Shown one piece after another: positions 8,901 through 17,065 of a stretch of DNA of 39,182 bases. This stretch comes from Rikenella microfusus (GTDB lineage Bacteria; Bacteroidota; Bacteroidia; Bacteroidales; DYQK01), in contig DYQK01000016.1 of the NCBI GenBank assembly GCA_020719385.1, forward strand, positions 1-39,182, read 5' to 3'. Position 1 is the stretch's first letter. Each line of letters opens with the position of its first letter. Made by a program: the position numbers and the translations under genes. The notes under the pieces were generated by a model. The model saw only the letters and a list, made by a program, of their open reading frames with translations, made no database searches and had not been told where the DNA came from.

Positions 8901-10409
8901 ACCATCAAATTCAGGTGAACTTGAGCGGTAACGAACCAAATACGTACTTCCAACTTGAGCAGAAATATCGTTGACAATTGTGTTAAAATTATCAAAAATA
9001 TGATAATATTTTCCTTTTGTGTTTGTACGTTGAGCAATCGGAATGTATTGAACAAGTTGAAGTGGTTTGCTGTTGTCGAAAATTGGGTAGACAGAAATGT
9101 TGTTGGGCAATAAACGGTTGTTGATTAAAGTTTCATTCGTCCAATTTGTTGTGTGAGGGTCTGCGTCTGTGAGAAGAATCTGAACTTTTTGTGCGCCCGG
9201 ACGGAAGTTCATCAACGCTGCTGTTGCCATTGCCTCATATTGATTTTCAGAAATATCATCGCCCGCACCGATATTGTGTTCACCTAATGTGATTTGATTA
9301 ATTTTTGCGAGAATTGTATCTCGATTTGTGTAGAGATTTCCTTGATTATACGAGTAAACAGTATCTCCAAAGACGACAATTCCAACGGCATAATTGATTC
9401 CGCTTGATTCTAATTGATTCACAAACGAGATAATATTATTTTTTACCGCTGTAATTTCTTCTTCCATACTATTTGTTAGGTCTAATACAAAAACAAAATC
9501 GGCTAAACGAGAATTTCCTCCGTTATTTGGTCGTGTAACTTGAAAATATTCCGTTTGTGAAGTATTATTTTCTGTAACAGAAAAAGCACTTTGAGGTATA
9601 GAATCGTTATTTGTCCCATTTGTTTGAACATTTACATTCGCATAAATAAAGGGAAAATTTCCAAAATTCAAATTATTTAACGAAACAGAAAGCGGTGCAG
9701 GAGTTGTAACTTTTATTGCGATGTCGTCAATATACCAACCTGCATAATTTTGTGCATCGTCTGCATCAAGCATAAAAGCAATTTGAACGGTTTGATTTGC
9801 GAAGGAAGTTAGGTCAACAATACTTTGTCGCCATGATAAACATTCGCCGTTTCGAGGAATGTCAATTTGTTGCCAAGTTCCACCATTGGGTTTAACATAG
9901 ATAAAACCGCCGTCTCCGTAAACATTATTTCCGTCAGAGAAGTAAGTTTCAATATTGAACCATTCCCAAAAATGCATTTTTACGCTTGAACCTGCTGAAG
10001 CCGTGAGAGTAATGTTCGGACTAATCAGCCATGCGTGGGTGTTTTCTACGTAATCTCCTGCGAGTTTTGTTGCTGCGAGTTTTGTTCCGCCGTGAGCAGC
10101 ACTTGGTCCCGATGTTGGTGTTCCGACTTGCCAACAAGTAATTGGGGTGTTCGAAACAGAATTTGTATCTCTTGTCACCCAACTTCCGATTCCTGACTCG
10201 AAAGTTTGCAAAAAAATGGTAGAAGTTCCCTTGTCATTTTCTGTTGCTGCGTTTTGATAACGTTCAATTTTGGCAGCAGGAAGTTGTTTTCCGCGCACGG
10301 GTGCAACAGAATTTGTCGATTTTTTGTGATTTATTTGTGCGAAAACATCGCCGTTCACAAACATTATTGCAAGCAATAATGACAGAAAAAATAAAGATTT
10401 TCTTTTCAT
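5955..10409 (-). CDS. T9SS-secreted von Willebrand A domain protein with Fn3-like modules
   Basis: This 1484-residue protein begins with a clear signal peptide (MKRKSLFFLSLLLAIM, likely cleavage after VFA at 24). A jelly-roll/MAM-like segment at about 65-235 contains paired aromatic and Cys residues and ends in WYIDDIAIKV. A VWA domain at about 302-490 carries a MIDAS-type motif DLTNS at 310-314 (Thr in place of the usual first Ser) and a downstream DAD. Two homologous Fn3-like modules lie at about 760-870 and 885-1000; each has a conserved Cys, FGQG and FCV(F/Y) signature. A T9SS type A sorting domain covers the last ~70 residues (SGIYLVKIQNSDG). The VWA domain suggests metal-dependent binding of a protein ligand at the cell surface. 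The gene is monocistronic. Substrate or partner is unknown. Confidence 0.9.
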   Translation of the reverse strand: MKRKSLFFLSLLLAIMFVNGDVFAQINHKKSTNSVAPVRGKQLPAAKIERYQNAATENDKGTSTIFLQTFESGIGSWVTRDTNSVSNTPITCWQVGTPTSGPSAAHGGTKLAATKLAGDYVENTHAWLISPNITLTASAGSSVKMHFWEWFNIETYFSDGNNVYGDGGFIYVKPNGGTWQQIDIPRNGECLSWRQSIVDLTSFANQTVQIAFMLDADDAQNYAGWYIDDIAIKVTTPAPLSVSLNNLNFGNFPFIYANVNVQTNGTNNDSIPQSAFSVTENNTSQTEYFQVTRPNNGGNSRLADFVFVLDLTNSMEEEITAVKNNIISFVNQLESSGINYAVGIVVFGDTVYSYNQGNLYTNRDTILAKINQITLGEHNIGAGDDISENQYEAMATAALMNFRPGAQKVQILLTDADPHTTNWTNETLINNRLLPNNISVYPIFDNSKPLQLVQYIPIAQRTNTKGKYYHIFDNFNTIVNDISAQVGSTYLVRYRSSSPEFDGVRRNVNVSVNFNNTTKNDTDFYLPGAAPRIVRTASTLAYHSQAWSENTPFTIQVEITDIVTPYTTEAKLFYKNADSAQYIEVAMAVLDTLYPNVWQAIIPTSAVYRNGMNYYITATDGVSNTSSPNLNPTENPYQIAILPNVAPAITNVLVNTQNATRLQPLNISAKVIDITNQVVSVTLHYRNVGDILFQNIAMTTNDSIYNGQFPANTVDRNIEYYIAAKDNFNVYSYYGNTDSPNLLTFNFFPTRQADSLAATNISQNQFSLNYRRGNGVGSCILIAKTSTALPTISDSLNYVGNTTFGQGTNAGNGWFCVFTGIDSTDNPLIITGLDGNSTYRTMVFSYNISGDRKMHNPDIAVNNPLNVTTLPEVQATNVTFTNTELTQTTAHWTRGTGAKCAVFVLKTTSATSGDFPIVRVNTTYTANSVFGQGTGINNVWFCVYNGTGDSVTITNLQPSSYYRIAVVEYKGATGAEKYNSQNLAANNNPKNTRTLLPELTTWNGTSWDFGRPNEDVNASIAGLYIVGEHDGRADLKVKNLTITTSGKLTVNAQKYLIVKGNFTILSSARGTGSYVSLGGFSCTGNCEMKCFINDGNSPRVHWFSTPMRFVSTSVLGNTVLLKRYTDTTDYNVTETQLAVFKGYEVKFPVSSKTITYTGTPATTPFNKDTYSPGISSTGFYLLGNPYPCALDWKSTNGWTKTNVTPTIYFKSGQRIATFNATTNESTYGATQYIPAMQGFRVYATATGAAILLNNNARVHHSQTYWKEESDFHNVLRLKINNTEQEGGETVIAFDNNATENFDFELDAFQIFEEEDNLTHLYTQTADGNLSSVNSMQPTSVVPVFFKAGQNGNYTISATELRFGNTEIYLEDVKTGIFTDLRSSQYDFSYSTTEPNLRFKVHFGKPNSVNNLVSAKMKIYSFEKEVYVSGITKNSQIEIFDISGKLIFSKNVNSDFSKISLQTSGIYLVKIQNSDGITTEKVVIR

Positions 10410-10496
10410 ATTTGGAAAATATTTAGAATTTAAACAAGCCGCAATTTATTATTTTTTTTTCAATAAAAAAAATAATCGTTCATTTTTTATAAAAAA

Positions 10497-10527
10497 ATTT
10501 CTCTCAAAAATTTTTTTTGAGAGAAAT
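10497..10527 (-). terminator. Intrinsic terminator of the first MFS gene
   Basis: A 14-bp stem (10497-10510 with 10514-10527, core TCTCAAAAA) with a three-base loop lies just after the stop codon of the MFS gene. The A-run at 10491-10497 becomes a T-run on the minus strand. Confidence 0.8.
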
Positions 10528-10536
10528 GTACGTTTT

Positions 10537-11919
10537 TTATTTTGTTTTATTCGGTAAATCGAGACCGTAGCCTGAGGTTTTGTCTGCTTTGCGAAGGAGA
10601 AAAGCGAAAAGTAAACCCAAACAGCCCAAAACGACTAACATTAAAATTGCGTAGGTGTAATCATAAGTGGCTGTTCCTTTTTCCAACATTTCGGGAGTAA
10701 TATGTGAGTTGGTTTTGTCAAGAACTAATCCTATCAAAATCGGAAATGCCCATAAACCGAGATTTTGAATCGAAAACATTAACCCATATGCTGTTCCCAG
10801 TTTATTTGTGTCAACAATTTTTGCGACAGAGGGCCACATCGCAGCAGGCACAAGCGAGAAGGCAATTCCCAAAACAAACATCGGCACATAAGGAGTAATA
10901 TTCGTAAAAGTAAAGGTTAAATGCACAAGAATCAGTAACGCAGAACCAAGAATCATTACAGAAGCGCTGTAACCTTTGTTATCTGTGAGCCAACCAAAAA
11001 TCGGGGTAAAAATGACGGTTCCAAAAGGTAAAATCGAGGCAATTGTTCCTGCCATATCGGCGGAGAAACCAAATTTATTCTGCATCATATTCGGTGCATA
11101 TTTCAGAAACGGAAAAACCGCCGAGTAAAACGTAACACACAACAAAGTGATGAAAACAAACGAAGGATTTTTCAATAAATTTCCGATGTCAGAAAATTTA
11201 AACACTTCGGTTTCGTCCAAACTGACTTTAATTTGTTTCTGTCTGTCCAGTTTAACATCGTACATCAGATAAACTAAGAAAACTAAAAATCCTAAACACA
11301 TAAAAAATGCGGCAAACCATATTGGTTTGTTCCATTGCGTTTCAGAAACTAATTTCGGCGAAACAATTAACGCCATTGCTGTGCCGATTCGGGCAATTGC
11401 CAAATTTACCGCAAACGCAAACGCAATATCTTTGCCGTTAAACCATTTTACAATAATTTTATTAATAACAACAATACTCGTTTCTGCACCGAGACCGAAG
11501 AGGAAAAATCCTAATGACATCATTTTTAATTCGGGAGAATAATCGGTGAGAAAAGAATTAAAAAAATTATAACCGATTCCGTGTTGTACGTGAAATGCGT
11601 CAGAGGCGCCGTAGGCGGTGAGAAGTGCTCCAATTGTCATCATTGCTACGAAGGAAAAACCTGTTCTGCGAATGCCAAGACGGTCAAGAATGATGCCGCC
11701 AATAACTGCCATGCATAAAAAAGTATTCGGAATAGAATACGTGGAAACTAAAAAGCCATAATTTGTCGCTGAAAATTGTAATTTTTCCTGCAAAAGTTGT
11801 TGCAAAGGTGAAAGTGCGTCATAAAAATAATAATTCGCTGCCATCGTAAAACTTGCTAACAGCAAAATTCCCCATCGAGCCGCAGGTGACTCGTTCAATG
11901 CTTTTTTGATTTCGTTCAT
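10537..11919 (-). CDS. Major facilitator superfamily transporter
   Basis: This 460-residue polytopic membrane protein has about 12 predicted hydrophobic helices. The MFS loop 2-3 motif is visible at 74-87 (GGIILDRLGIRRTG), and a related loop occurs in the second half (FGWLTDNKGYS). An insert of charged residues between helices 6 and 7 (VKLDRQKQIKVSLDE) is the usual central cytoplasmic loop. Length is normal for the family. The substrate cannot be deduced; no transport-partner or catabolic gene lies beside it. It has its own promoter candidate 95 bases upstream and a strong terminator, so it is probably monocistronic. Confidence 0.88.
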   Translation of the reverse strand: MNEIKKALNESPAARWGILLLASFTMAANYYFYDALSPLQQLLQEKLQFSATNYGFLVSTYSIPNTFLCMAVIGGIILDRLGIRRTGFSFVAMMTIGALLTAYGASDAFHVQHGIGYNFFNSFLTDYSPELKMMSLGFFLFGLGAETSIVVINKIIVKWFNGKDIAFAFAVNLAIARIGTAMALIVSPKLVSETQWNKPIWFAAFFMCLGFLVFLVYLMYDVKLDRQKQIKVSLDETEVFKFSDIGNLLKNPSFVFITLLCVTFYSAVFPFLKYAPNMMQNKFGFSADMAGTIASILPFGTVIFTPIFGWLTDNKGYSASVMILGSALLILVHLTFTFTNITPYVPMFVLGIAFSLVPAAMWPSVAKIVDTNKLGTAYGLMFSIQNLGLWAFPILIGLVLDKTNSHITPEMLEKGTATYDYTYAILMLVVLGCLGLLFAFLLRKADKTSGYGLDLPNKTK

Positions 11920-12013
11920 TCGTGAAAGAGTTGAAAAAATTTGGAATAATAAAAAATTTTAGAGATTATTGAGAATAAAATTTTTTGTAAAAATCTAAAA
12001 TATTTTGAAAAGA

Positions 12014-12021
12014 CAAATATA
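12014..12021 (-). promoter_or_regulatory. -7 promoter box for the MFS gene at 10537-11919
   Basis: The minus strand reads TATATTTG, an exact TAnnTTTG match, 95 bases upstream of the start codon; this would give a leader of roughly 85-90 bases. Confidence 0.5.
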
Positions 12022-12055
12022 AAAATAATTTTCATTTTTAACAAAAAATTTTTCA

Positions 12056-12074
12056 CAGAAAAAAGTATTTTCTG
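12056..12074 (-). terminator. Weak hairpin after the YihY/BrkB gene
   Basis: A 7-bp stem (CAGAAAA with TTTTCTG) lies 31-49 bases past the stop codon at 12105. It is AT-rich and the T-run on the minus strand is broken, so termination here is only a possibility. Confidence 0.35.
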
Positions 12075-12104
12075 ACGCAAAAAATTTATTTATGAGAATA
12101 AAAT

Positions 12105-13442
12105 TTATTTTTCCTCATTTAAACGAATCAAAAGTTTGCCCGCCGAGGTTTGCTCCGCTACTTCCTCAAATTCATTGAGAGTTTCCTCTATCGTTTGATA
12201 AGTTTTATTTTGAGAAATATTTGTGCTAACACCCTTATTATCAATTGCTTCGATAATATATTTCACTGTTAGTCGGTGAATATCTTGCGAAGGTTGATAC
12301 GCAACTTGCCCCACTTTGTCGGGAATTTTTACTTCAGCAATCAAATTACATTCCAACAATTCGTCAAGAATAAAATGAACATAATGCTGCGAAATTTTTA
12401 ATTCCTTCGAAATTTCAACAATACTCAACGGCGGTTTTCCATCAGCAAAACGACTCGAAATCAAATGCATCACCCAAAGTGCCAGTTTTCGCTTAAATGA
12501 ATGACTAATTTTTGTATTTCCTTGAAAAACAACATTTTCGACATTTTGTATCGCAAAAGTTAACTCCGCACCGAACAAAACTATATACCAACTCAACTGC
12601 ATCCAAGTCAGAAATAACGGCAAAGCAGCGAAACTTCCATAAATTGCGTTATAACTTCCAATACTTACCTGAAACGAGATATAAAGAAATTGCGTAAATT
12701 GATACGAAACTCCTGCAACCGTTCCCGCAATGAGCGCCGCAGAAACACGCACACGCGTATTGGGCATAATAATGTAAAGCAGCGAAAACACAAGAGAAAT
12801 TAAGACAAATGGGACAATTTTCACCAACGAAAAAACTATCGGCGAGACTTTTTGTAAAATTTCATTTTGCGAGAATAAACTTTTTAACATTGTCTGAATG
12901 AAAACCGAGATACTTCCTGCTAAGATCACGAGAATCGGAGCAAAAAGCATTATTGTTGTGTAATCTGTGAATTTTCGCAAAAAAGTTCGCGAAACTTTTA
13001 CTTCCCAAATCGCATTAAACGAAGTTTCAATGCTGTTTAACAACTGCATAATTGTAAAAAGCAACACAATTAGTCCGATTCCTGCAATCATTCCGCCTTT
13101 TGTTCGCGAAAGCATCGAATCGGTGAAAGACAGAACATAACGCAAAATTTCCTCTTGCCCCGTAAGCATCGAAGCAATTTGTTCTTCAAGAATTTCTTTT
13201 AACCCGAAACCTTGAGCAATTCCAAAACCAAGTGCCAGAACAGGAACAAGCGACAACAAAGACAAAATAGTTAAGGCAGAACCTCGAATCGAACATTGGT
13301 CTACGACGAAACCTCGAATCGCAACAAGCAAAGTTTTCAAACTATTATATAAAATTTGTTTGAAACGAGGCAACTCTTCTATACGAATATTCCAAATGTC
13401 TTTCTGCAAAAAACGAGATAAAGTAGAGATTTTTTCCTTCAT
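12105..13442 (-). CDS. YihY/BrkB-family inner-membrane protein with C-terminal winged-helix-like domain
   Basis: The start chosen is the ATG at 13442 (MKEKISTLSRFLQ), giving 445 residues. The open frame runs upstream to 13520, but that extension would cross this gene's own promoter box at 13481-13488. The N-terminal ~300 residues hold about six hydrophobic helices and the YihY hallmarks: the GSALTILSLLSLVPVLALGFG region, FNAIWEV, and the Y-x-x-FAALPLFLTWMQLSW segment before the last helix. The C-terminal ~120 residues are soluble and resemble a winged helix (LSIVEISKELKISQHYVHFI), an extension found in longer members of this family. YihY proteins are not ribonuclease BN despite old names; their role is unknown, with envelope or transport function suggested. 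The gene diverges from the cation/proton antiporter gene. Confidence 0.87.
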   Translation of the reverse strand: MKEKISTLSRFLQKDIWNIRIEELPRFKQILYNSLKTLLVAIRGFVVDQCSIRGSALTILSLLSLVPVLALGFGIAQGFGLKEILEEQIASMLTGQEEILRYVLSFTDSMLSRTKGGMIAGIGLIVLLFTIMQLLNSIETSFNAIWEVKVSRTFLRKFTDYTTIMLFAPILVILAGSISVFIQTMLKSLFSQNEILQKVSPIVFSLVKIVPFVLISLVFSLLYIIMPNTRVRVSAALIAGTVAGVSYQFTQFLYISFQVSIGSYNAIYGSFAALPLFLTWMQLSWYIVLFGAELTFAIQNVENVVFQGNTKISHSFKRKLALWVMHLISSRFADGKPPLSIVEISKELKISQHYVHFILDELLECNLIAEVKIPDKVGQVAYQPSQDIHRLTVKYIIEAIDNKGVSTNISQNKTYQTIEETLNEFEEVAEQTSAGKLLIRLNEEK

Positions 13443-13480
13443 AAAATAGAGAAATAAAATTTTTTCAAAAAATTGCGGCA

Positions 13481-13488
13481 CAAAATTA
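13481..13488 (-). promoter_or_regulatory. -7 promoter box for the YihY/BrkB gene
   Basis: The minus strand reads TAATTTTG, 39 bases before the chosen ATG at 13442. It supports that start over the longer reading frame, which would overlap it. Confidence 0.55.
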
Positions 13489-13509
13489 GTGAAATTAAAT
13501 AAAAAAATG

Positions 13510-13517
13510 TATATTTG
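13510..13517 (+). promoter_or_regulatory. -7 promoter box for the cation/proton antiporter gene
   Basis: TATATTTG is followed by GC and precedes the ATG at 13536 by 18 bases. The alternative TTG start at 13515 lies inside this box, so it is very unlikely to be used. Confidence 0.65.
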
Positions 13518-13535
13518 CACAATTATTTTCGTTGT

Positions 13536-15683
13536 ATGGAATCGATCTTTGGTTACCCTTTACCTTTTACCAATCCTGTTTTAATTTTTACATTGGTTTT
13601 GCTCATCATTTTGATTGCCCCGATTCTGTTTAAAAAGCTGAGAATTCCTGGAATCATTGGGTTAATCTTGTCAGGAGTGGCTGTTGGACCGCATGGTTTG
13701 AATTTTTTATCGAAAACTGATAGTATCAAAATCTTAGGAACTGTCGGGCTTCTTTATATAATGTTTTTGGCAGGTCTCGAAGTAGATATGCGACAGTTTA
13801 AGAAAAATAAAAATCGGAGTATTACGTTTGGCATTCTCACTTTCACTTTACCATTGATATTTGGGTTTTTAATCGGCACATTTTTCCTGAAATTGCCCTT
13901 TCTCTCGTCATTATTAATTGCTTGTATGTTTGCCACGCAAACTCTCTTGGCATATCCCATCGCAAGCAAACTCGGTTTAGCAAAACACGAAGCGGTAACA
14001 ATTACTATCGGCGGGACAATAATCACCGATACAATTGTTTTGTTGCTCTTAGATGTTATCTCGGCGGCAAGCCGCGGCGGATTAAACGCAATGTTTTGGG
14101 TGAAACAAGGTTTATCTTTTGGGATTTTTGTATTTCTCGTACTTTGGGGAATCCCAAGACTCAGCCGATGGTTTTTGAAAAATTACACAAGCGAAAGTGG
14201 TTTACAATACATTTTCATATTAACTCTCGTTCTCGGTGCAGGACTTCTCGCTCAAAGTGCAGGAATAGAACCCATTGTCGGTGCTTTTTTCGCAGGATTA
14301 GCTCTCAACGGAATCATTCCGTATACTTCTCCCTTAATGAATCGAATCGAATTTATCGGAAATACGTTATTTATTCCGTTTTTTCTGATAAATGTCGGAA
14401 TGTTAGTCGATTTAAAAGTTTTATTCTCAGGATGGATTCCTATTTCTATTGCTTTTGTACTAATTATCGGCGATTTTATGGGGAAATATTTTGCTGCTTT
14501 TATCACACAAAAAATATTTCGATACACCGTTGACGAGAGACATCTAATACTCGGACTCAGCAGCGCACACGCCGCCGCAGCAATTGCAGTTGTATTAGTC
14601 GGTTACGAAAGCAAACTTGTCGATTTAAACATTCTCAACGCAGCAGTTTTAATTATTTTAGTTTCCTGTCTCTCCAGCTCTTTTATTACCGAATGGGCAA
14701 GCAGACGTTTAGCATTGAGCGAAAGTTATGAAAAACCCGATTCTAATCAATTTGTCGAAAAAATATTAGTCGCAGTAAGTGAAAACGACAACATTGATAT
14801 GATGATGGATTTCGCAATGTTGATAAAAAGCTCAAAAACAAAAGAACCCATTTATCCCTTGACCGTGATTAGCGAGGAAGACAAAACAAAAGAAACTATC
14901 ACAAAATTTCAAAAAAAAATGACAAGAGTGACCGAGCATGCGTCTTCGGTTGAGATTTCTCTGGAACTTTCGATTCGTATAGACTTAAATATTGCGAATG
15001 GAATTGTTCGAGCCATCAACGAGATGATGGCAACCAAAGTGATTCTCGGCTGGAGTCCGAAGACAACCACCGATTTTATTTTTGGAAGCACTCTTGACAA
15101 TCTTTTGCCAAAAACGAATCAGATGATAATTGTTACAAAAATTATTAATCCGCTGATGTCGTTTAAAAATGTTTATATTCTTGTTCCGCCGCATGCGGAG
15201 TTGGAAGTTGGTTTTCAAGGTTGGTTTGTCGTTATTTCTCAAATTGCAAAACAAATTACAGGAAATACGTTTTTCTTGGCTCGCACAACTTCCATAAAGT
15301 TGATGAGAAGTTTAAACATTAAACTCAAAGCATACGTAGACCCGATTTATCGCACTTTTAGAGAATGGAACGATTTAGCGGCTTTGCAGCAAGAAATTTC
15401 TGTCAACGATTTAATTGTAGTGATTAGTGCGCGTGCAGATTCGATTTCTCATCATAATTTTTTAACCAATGTTCCCAAACAATTAGATAAATCTTTCGAA
15501 AATTACAGTTTTTTCATCATTTATCCCGAACAAACTAACGTTCAAACCTATATGACTTTGCAACTTGAGCGAGATTTAATCTTGCCGTTTCCGCGAGCGA
15601 TTCAGAAAGTTGCGAAAAAAGGAGATTTAGTTAAACAAAATCTCAAGGAAACTTCAGAGAGCAAAGTTATTATTCCTGAATAA
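13536..15683 (+). CDS. Cation:proton antiporter (CPA2/KefB type) with C-terminal USP-like domains
   Basis: The chosen start is the ATG at 13536 (MESIFGYPLPFTNPV), 715 residues; a TTG seven codons upstream falls within the promoter box. The first ~385 residues form a Na+/H+ exchanger fold of 12-13 helices, with typical stretches IPGIIGLILSGVAVGPHG near the start, MFLAGLEVDMRQFKKNK, and FFAGLALNGIIPYTSPLMNR with FFLINVGMLVDL. The remaining ~320 residues are soluble and look like two universal-stress-protein-like segments (first beginning near KILVAVSENDNIDMMMDFA). This arrangement is common in Bacteroidota antiporters. The protein probably exchanges Na+ or K+ for H+ at the cytoplasmic membrane, with the soluble part as a regulatory domain. 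Ion specificity is not readable here. Confidence 0.9.
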   Translation: MESIFGYPLPFTNPVLIFTLVLLIILIAPILFKKLRIPGIIGLILSGVAVGPHGLNFLSKTDSIKILGTVGLLYIMFLAGLEVDMRQFKKNKNRSITFGILTFTLPLIFGFLIGTFFLKLPFLSSLLIACMFATQTLLAYPIASKLGLAKHEAVTITIGGTIITDTIVLLLLDVISAASRGGLNAMFWVKQGLSFGIFVFLVLWGIPRLSRWFLKNYTSESGLQYIFILTLVLGAGLLAQSAGIEPIVGAFFAGLALNGIIPYTSPLMNRIEFIGNTLFIPFFLINVGMLVDLKVLFSGWIPISIAFVLIIGDFMGKYFAAFITQKIFRYTVDERHLILGLSSAHAAAAIAVVLVGYESKLVDLNILNAAVLIILVSCLSSSFITEWASRRLALSESYEKPDSNQFVEKILVAVSENDNIDMMMDFAMLIKSSKTKEPIYPLTVISEEDKTKETITKFQKKMTRVTEHASSVEISLELSIRIDLNIANGIVRAINEMMATKVILGWSPKTTTDFIFGSTLDNLLPKTNQMIIVTKIINPLMSFKNVYILVPPHAELEVGFQGWFVVISQIAKQITGNTFFLARTTSIKLMRSLNIKLKAYVDPIYRTFREWNDLAALQQEISVNDLIVVISARADSISHHNFLTNVPKQLDKSFENYSFFIIYPEQTNVQTYMTLQLERDLILPFPRAIQKVAKKGDLVKQNLKETSESKVIIPE

Positions 15684-15713
15684 TTTGTTTTTGTGAAAAA
15701 AGTTTTATCTTTG
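15684..15713 (+). promoter_or_regulatory. Promoter of the M16-family gene (-33 and -7 boxes)
   Basis: TTTG at 15684-15687, an 18-base spacer and TATCTTTG at 15706-15713 form the best two-box Bacteroidota promoter in the window. The -33 box directly follows the stop codon of the upstream antiporter gene. Confidence 0.7.
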
Positions 15714-15731
15714 CAAATTAAATTTTTTGAT

Positions 15732-17012
15732 ATGTTATCTCTTGACAGAACACAACAACCGCCATATAAACTCATTGACAAAATTCATATCATTCGGGCG
15801 AAACCGCAAAAATTAGACAATTCGTTGCCCGTTTATGTTATTGAGGCAGGCGAGCAAGATTTAGTGCGTTTAGAATTTATCTTCGAAGCAGGAACGTATT
15901 ATCAACCGTATTCTTTGGTCGCAAATTTCACTAATTCGCTACTTTCTGAAGGCACAAAAAAACGCACTTCCGCAGAAATTTCCGAGAAATTAGATTTTTA
16001 CGGAGCATTTCTTGAAGCGGATACGGGAAAACATTCGGCAAGCATCGTTTTGTATACGTTAAATAAATATCTCGCAGAAACTCTCGAAATGTTGGAAGAT
16101 ATTTTGAAAAACCCGACCTTCCCGCAAAAAGAACTCGAAACGTTGATTCGCAAAAAGAAACAAAAATTTATTGTCGAGAATACAAAAGTTGAAACCATTG
16201 CGAAGGGTTTGTTTGCCGAATCAATTTTTGGAAAACAACATCCTTACGGAAAAATAGTACAACTTCAAGATTTTGACAGAGTGAAGCAAGAATGGCTTGT
16301 TGATTTTTATCAGCAACATTATCACTCGAAAAATTGTAAAATTATTGTTGCGGGCAAAATTGAGAATTCGCTTTTAAGTTTGTTAAATAAATATTTCGGT
16401 GAAAATGATTGGGAGAAATCTTCTCCGACAAAATCGTTTTTCATCCCCATTTTACCCACTGACGAGAAGAAAATTTACCTTCCCAAAAAAGATGCCGTTC
16501 AATCTGCGATAAGAATCGGAAGAGTTTTGTTTAGCAAGCAACATCCTGATTATCAACCACTTCAAGTGTTAAATACGGTTTTGGGCGGCTATTTTGGGTC
16601 GCGTTTAATGAAAAATATTCGCGAGGAGAAAGGTTTTACCTATGGAATTTATTCCTTGGTCGCTTCTTATCGCACAACGGGCTACTTTCTGATTACTGCC
16701 GAGGTCGGAAAAGATACGCGAGAAGCAGCTGTGAAGGAAATTTATGCTGAAATGAAAAAATTACGAGACGAATTTATCTCGCAAGAGGAACTTTCTTTGG
16801 TGAAAAATTCTTTATTAGGTGAATTGTTGCGAATTTTTGATGGTCCTTTTGCGTTAGCAGAAACGTTTAAATCGTTGCTGGAGTATGATTTGGATTACGA
16901 ATATTATGAACGTTTAATTGAAACGGTGAAAACCATTACGGCTTTTGACTTATACGAATTGGCGGATATTTATTTTCGTCCCGAATACTTGACAGAAATT
17001 GTTGTTGGGTAA
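15732..17012 (+). CDS. M16 (insulinase/pitrilysin) family protein lacking the zinc-binding motif
   Basis: The start chosen is the ATG at 15732 (MLSLDRTQQPPYKL), 426 residues; a GTG at 15693 is inside the promoter. The fold is that of M16B peptidases: two homologous halves, with the second carrying the RLMKNIREEKGFTYGIYS substrate-binding region near residues 290-308. Active members have HxxEH close to residue 65; here the equivalent stretch reads ANFTN (64-68), so none of the zinc ligands is present. The protein is therefore probably a non-catalytic subunit, as in the inactive half of two-subunit M16 enzymes. No active M16 gene is next to it in this window, so any partner would be encoded elsewhere. 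It has its own promoter and a strong terminator. Confidence 0.85.
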   Translation: MLSLDRTQQPPYKLIDKIHIIRAKPQKLDNSLPVYVIEAGEQDLVRLEFIFEAGTYYQPYSLVANFTNSLLSEGTKKRTSAEISEKLDFYGAFLEADTGKHSASIVLYTLNKYLAETLEMLEDILKNPTFPQKELETLIRKKKQKFIVENTKVETIAKGLFAESIFGKQHPYGKIVQLQDFDRVKQEWLVDFYQQHYHSKNCKIIVAGKIENSLLSLLNKYFGENDWEKSSPTKSFFIPILPTDEKKIYLPKKDAVQSAIRIGRVLFSKQHPDYQPLQVLNTVLGGYFGSRLMKNIREEKGFTYGIYSLVASYRTTGYFLITAEVGKDTREAAVKEIYAEMKKLRDEFISQEELSLVKNSLLGELLRIFDGPFALAETFKSLLEYDLDYEYYERLIETVKTITAFDLYELADIYFRPEYLTEIVVG

Positions 17013-17019
17013 AATTAAA

Positions 17020-17054
17020 CGATGCCATTGCTAAAAGCGATGGCATCGCTTTTT
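17020..17054. terminator. Intrinsic terminator between convergent M16 and S41 genes
   Basis: A 13-bp stem with one G-U pair (17020-17032 with 17036-17048, arm CGATGCCATTGCT) and a three-A loop is followed by CTTTTT. It lies 8 bases after the M16 stop codon and may also serve the S41 gene on the other strand. Confidence 0.88.
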
Positions 17055-17065
17055 AACAAAAAAAA

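Noticed and set aside
13443-13520. Longer N-terminus for the YihY/BrkB protein
   Set aside because: It overlaps this gene's own promoter and the promoter of the divergent antiporter gene; the residues added do not look like the family.
13922-14533. A 203-codon open frame inside the antiporter gene
   Set aside because: It lies entirely within a well-supported antiporter gene in another frame. Its translation is rich in Arg, Cys and His with no domain pattern, as expected for an out-of-frame shadow.
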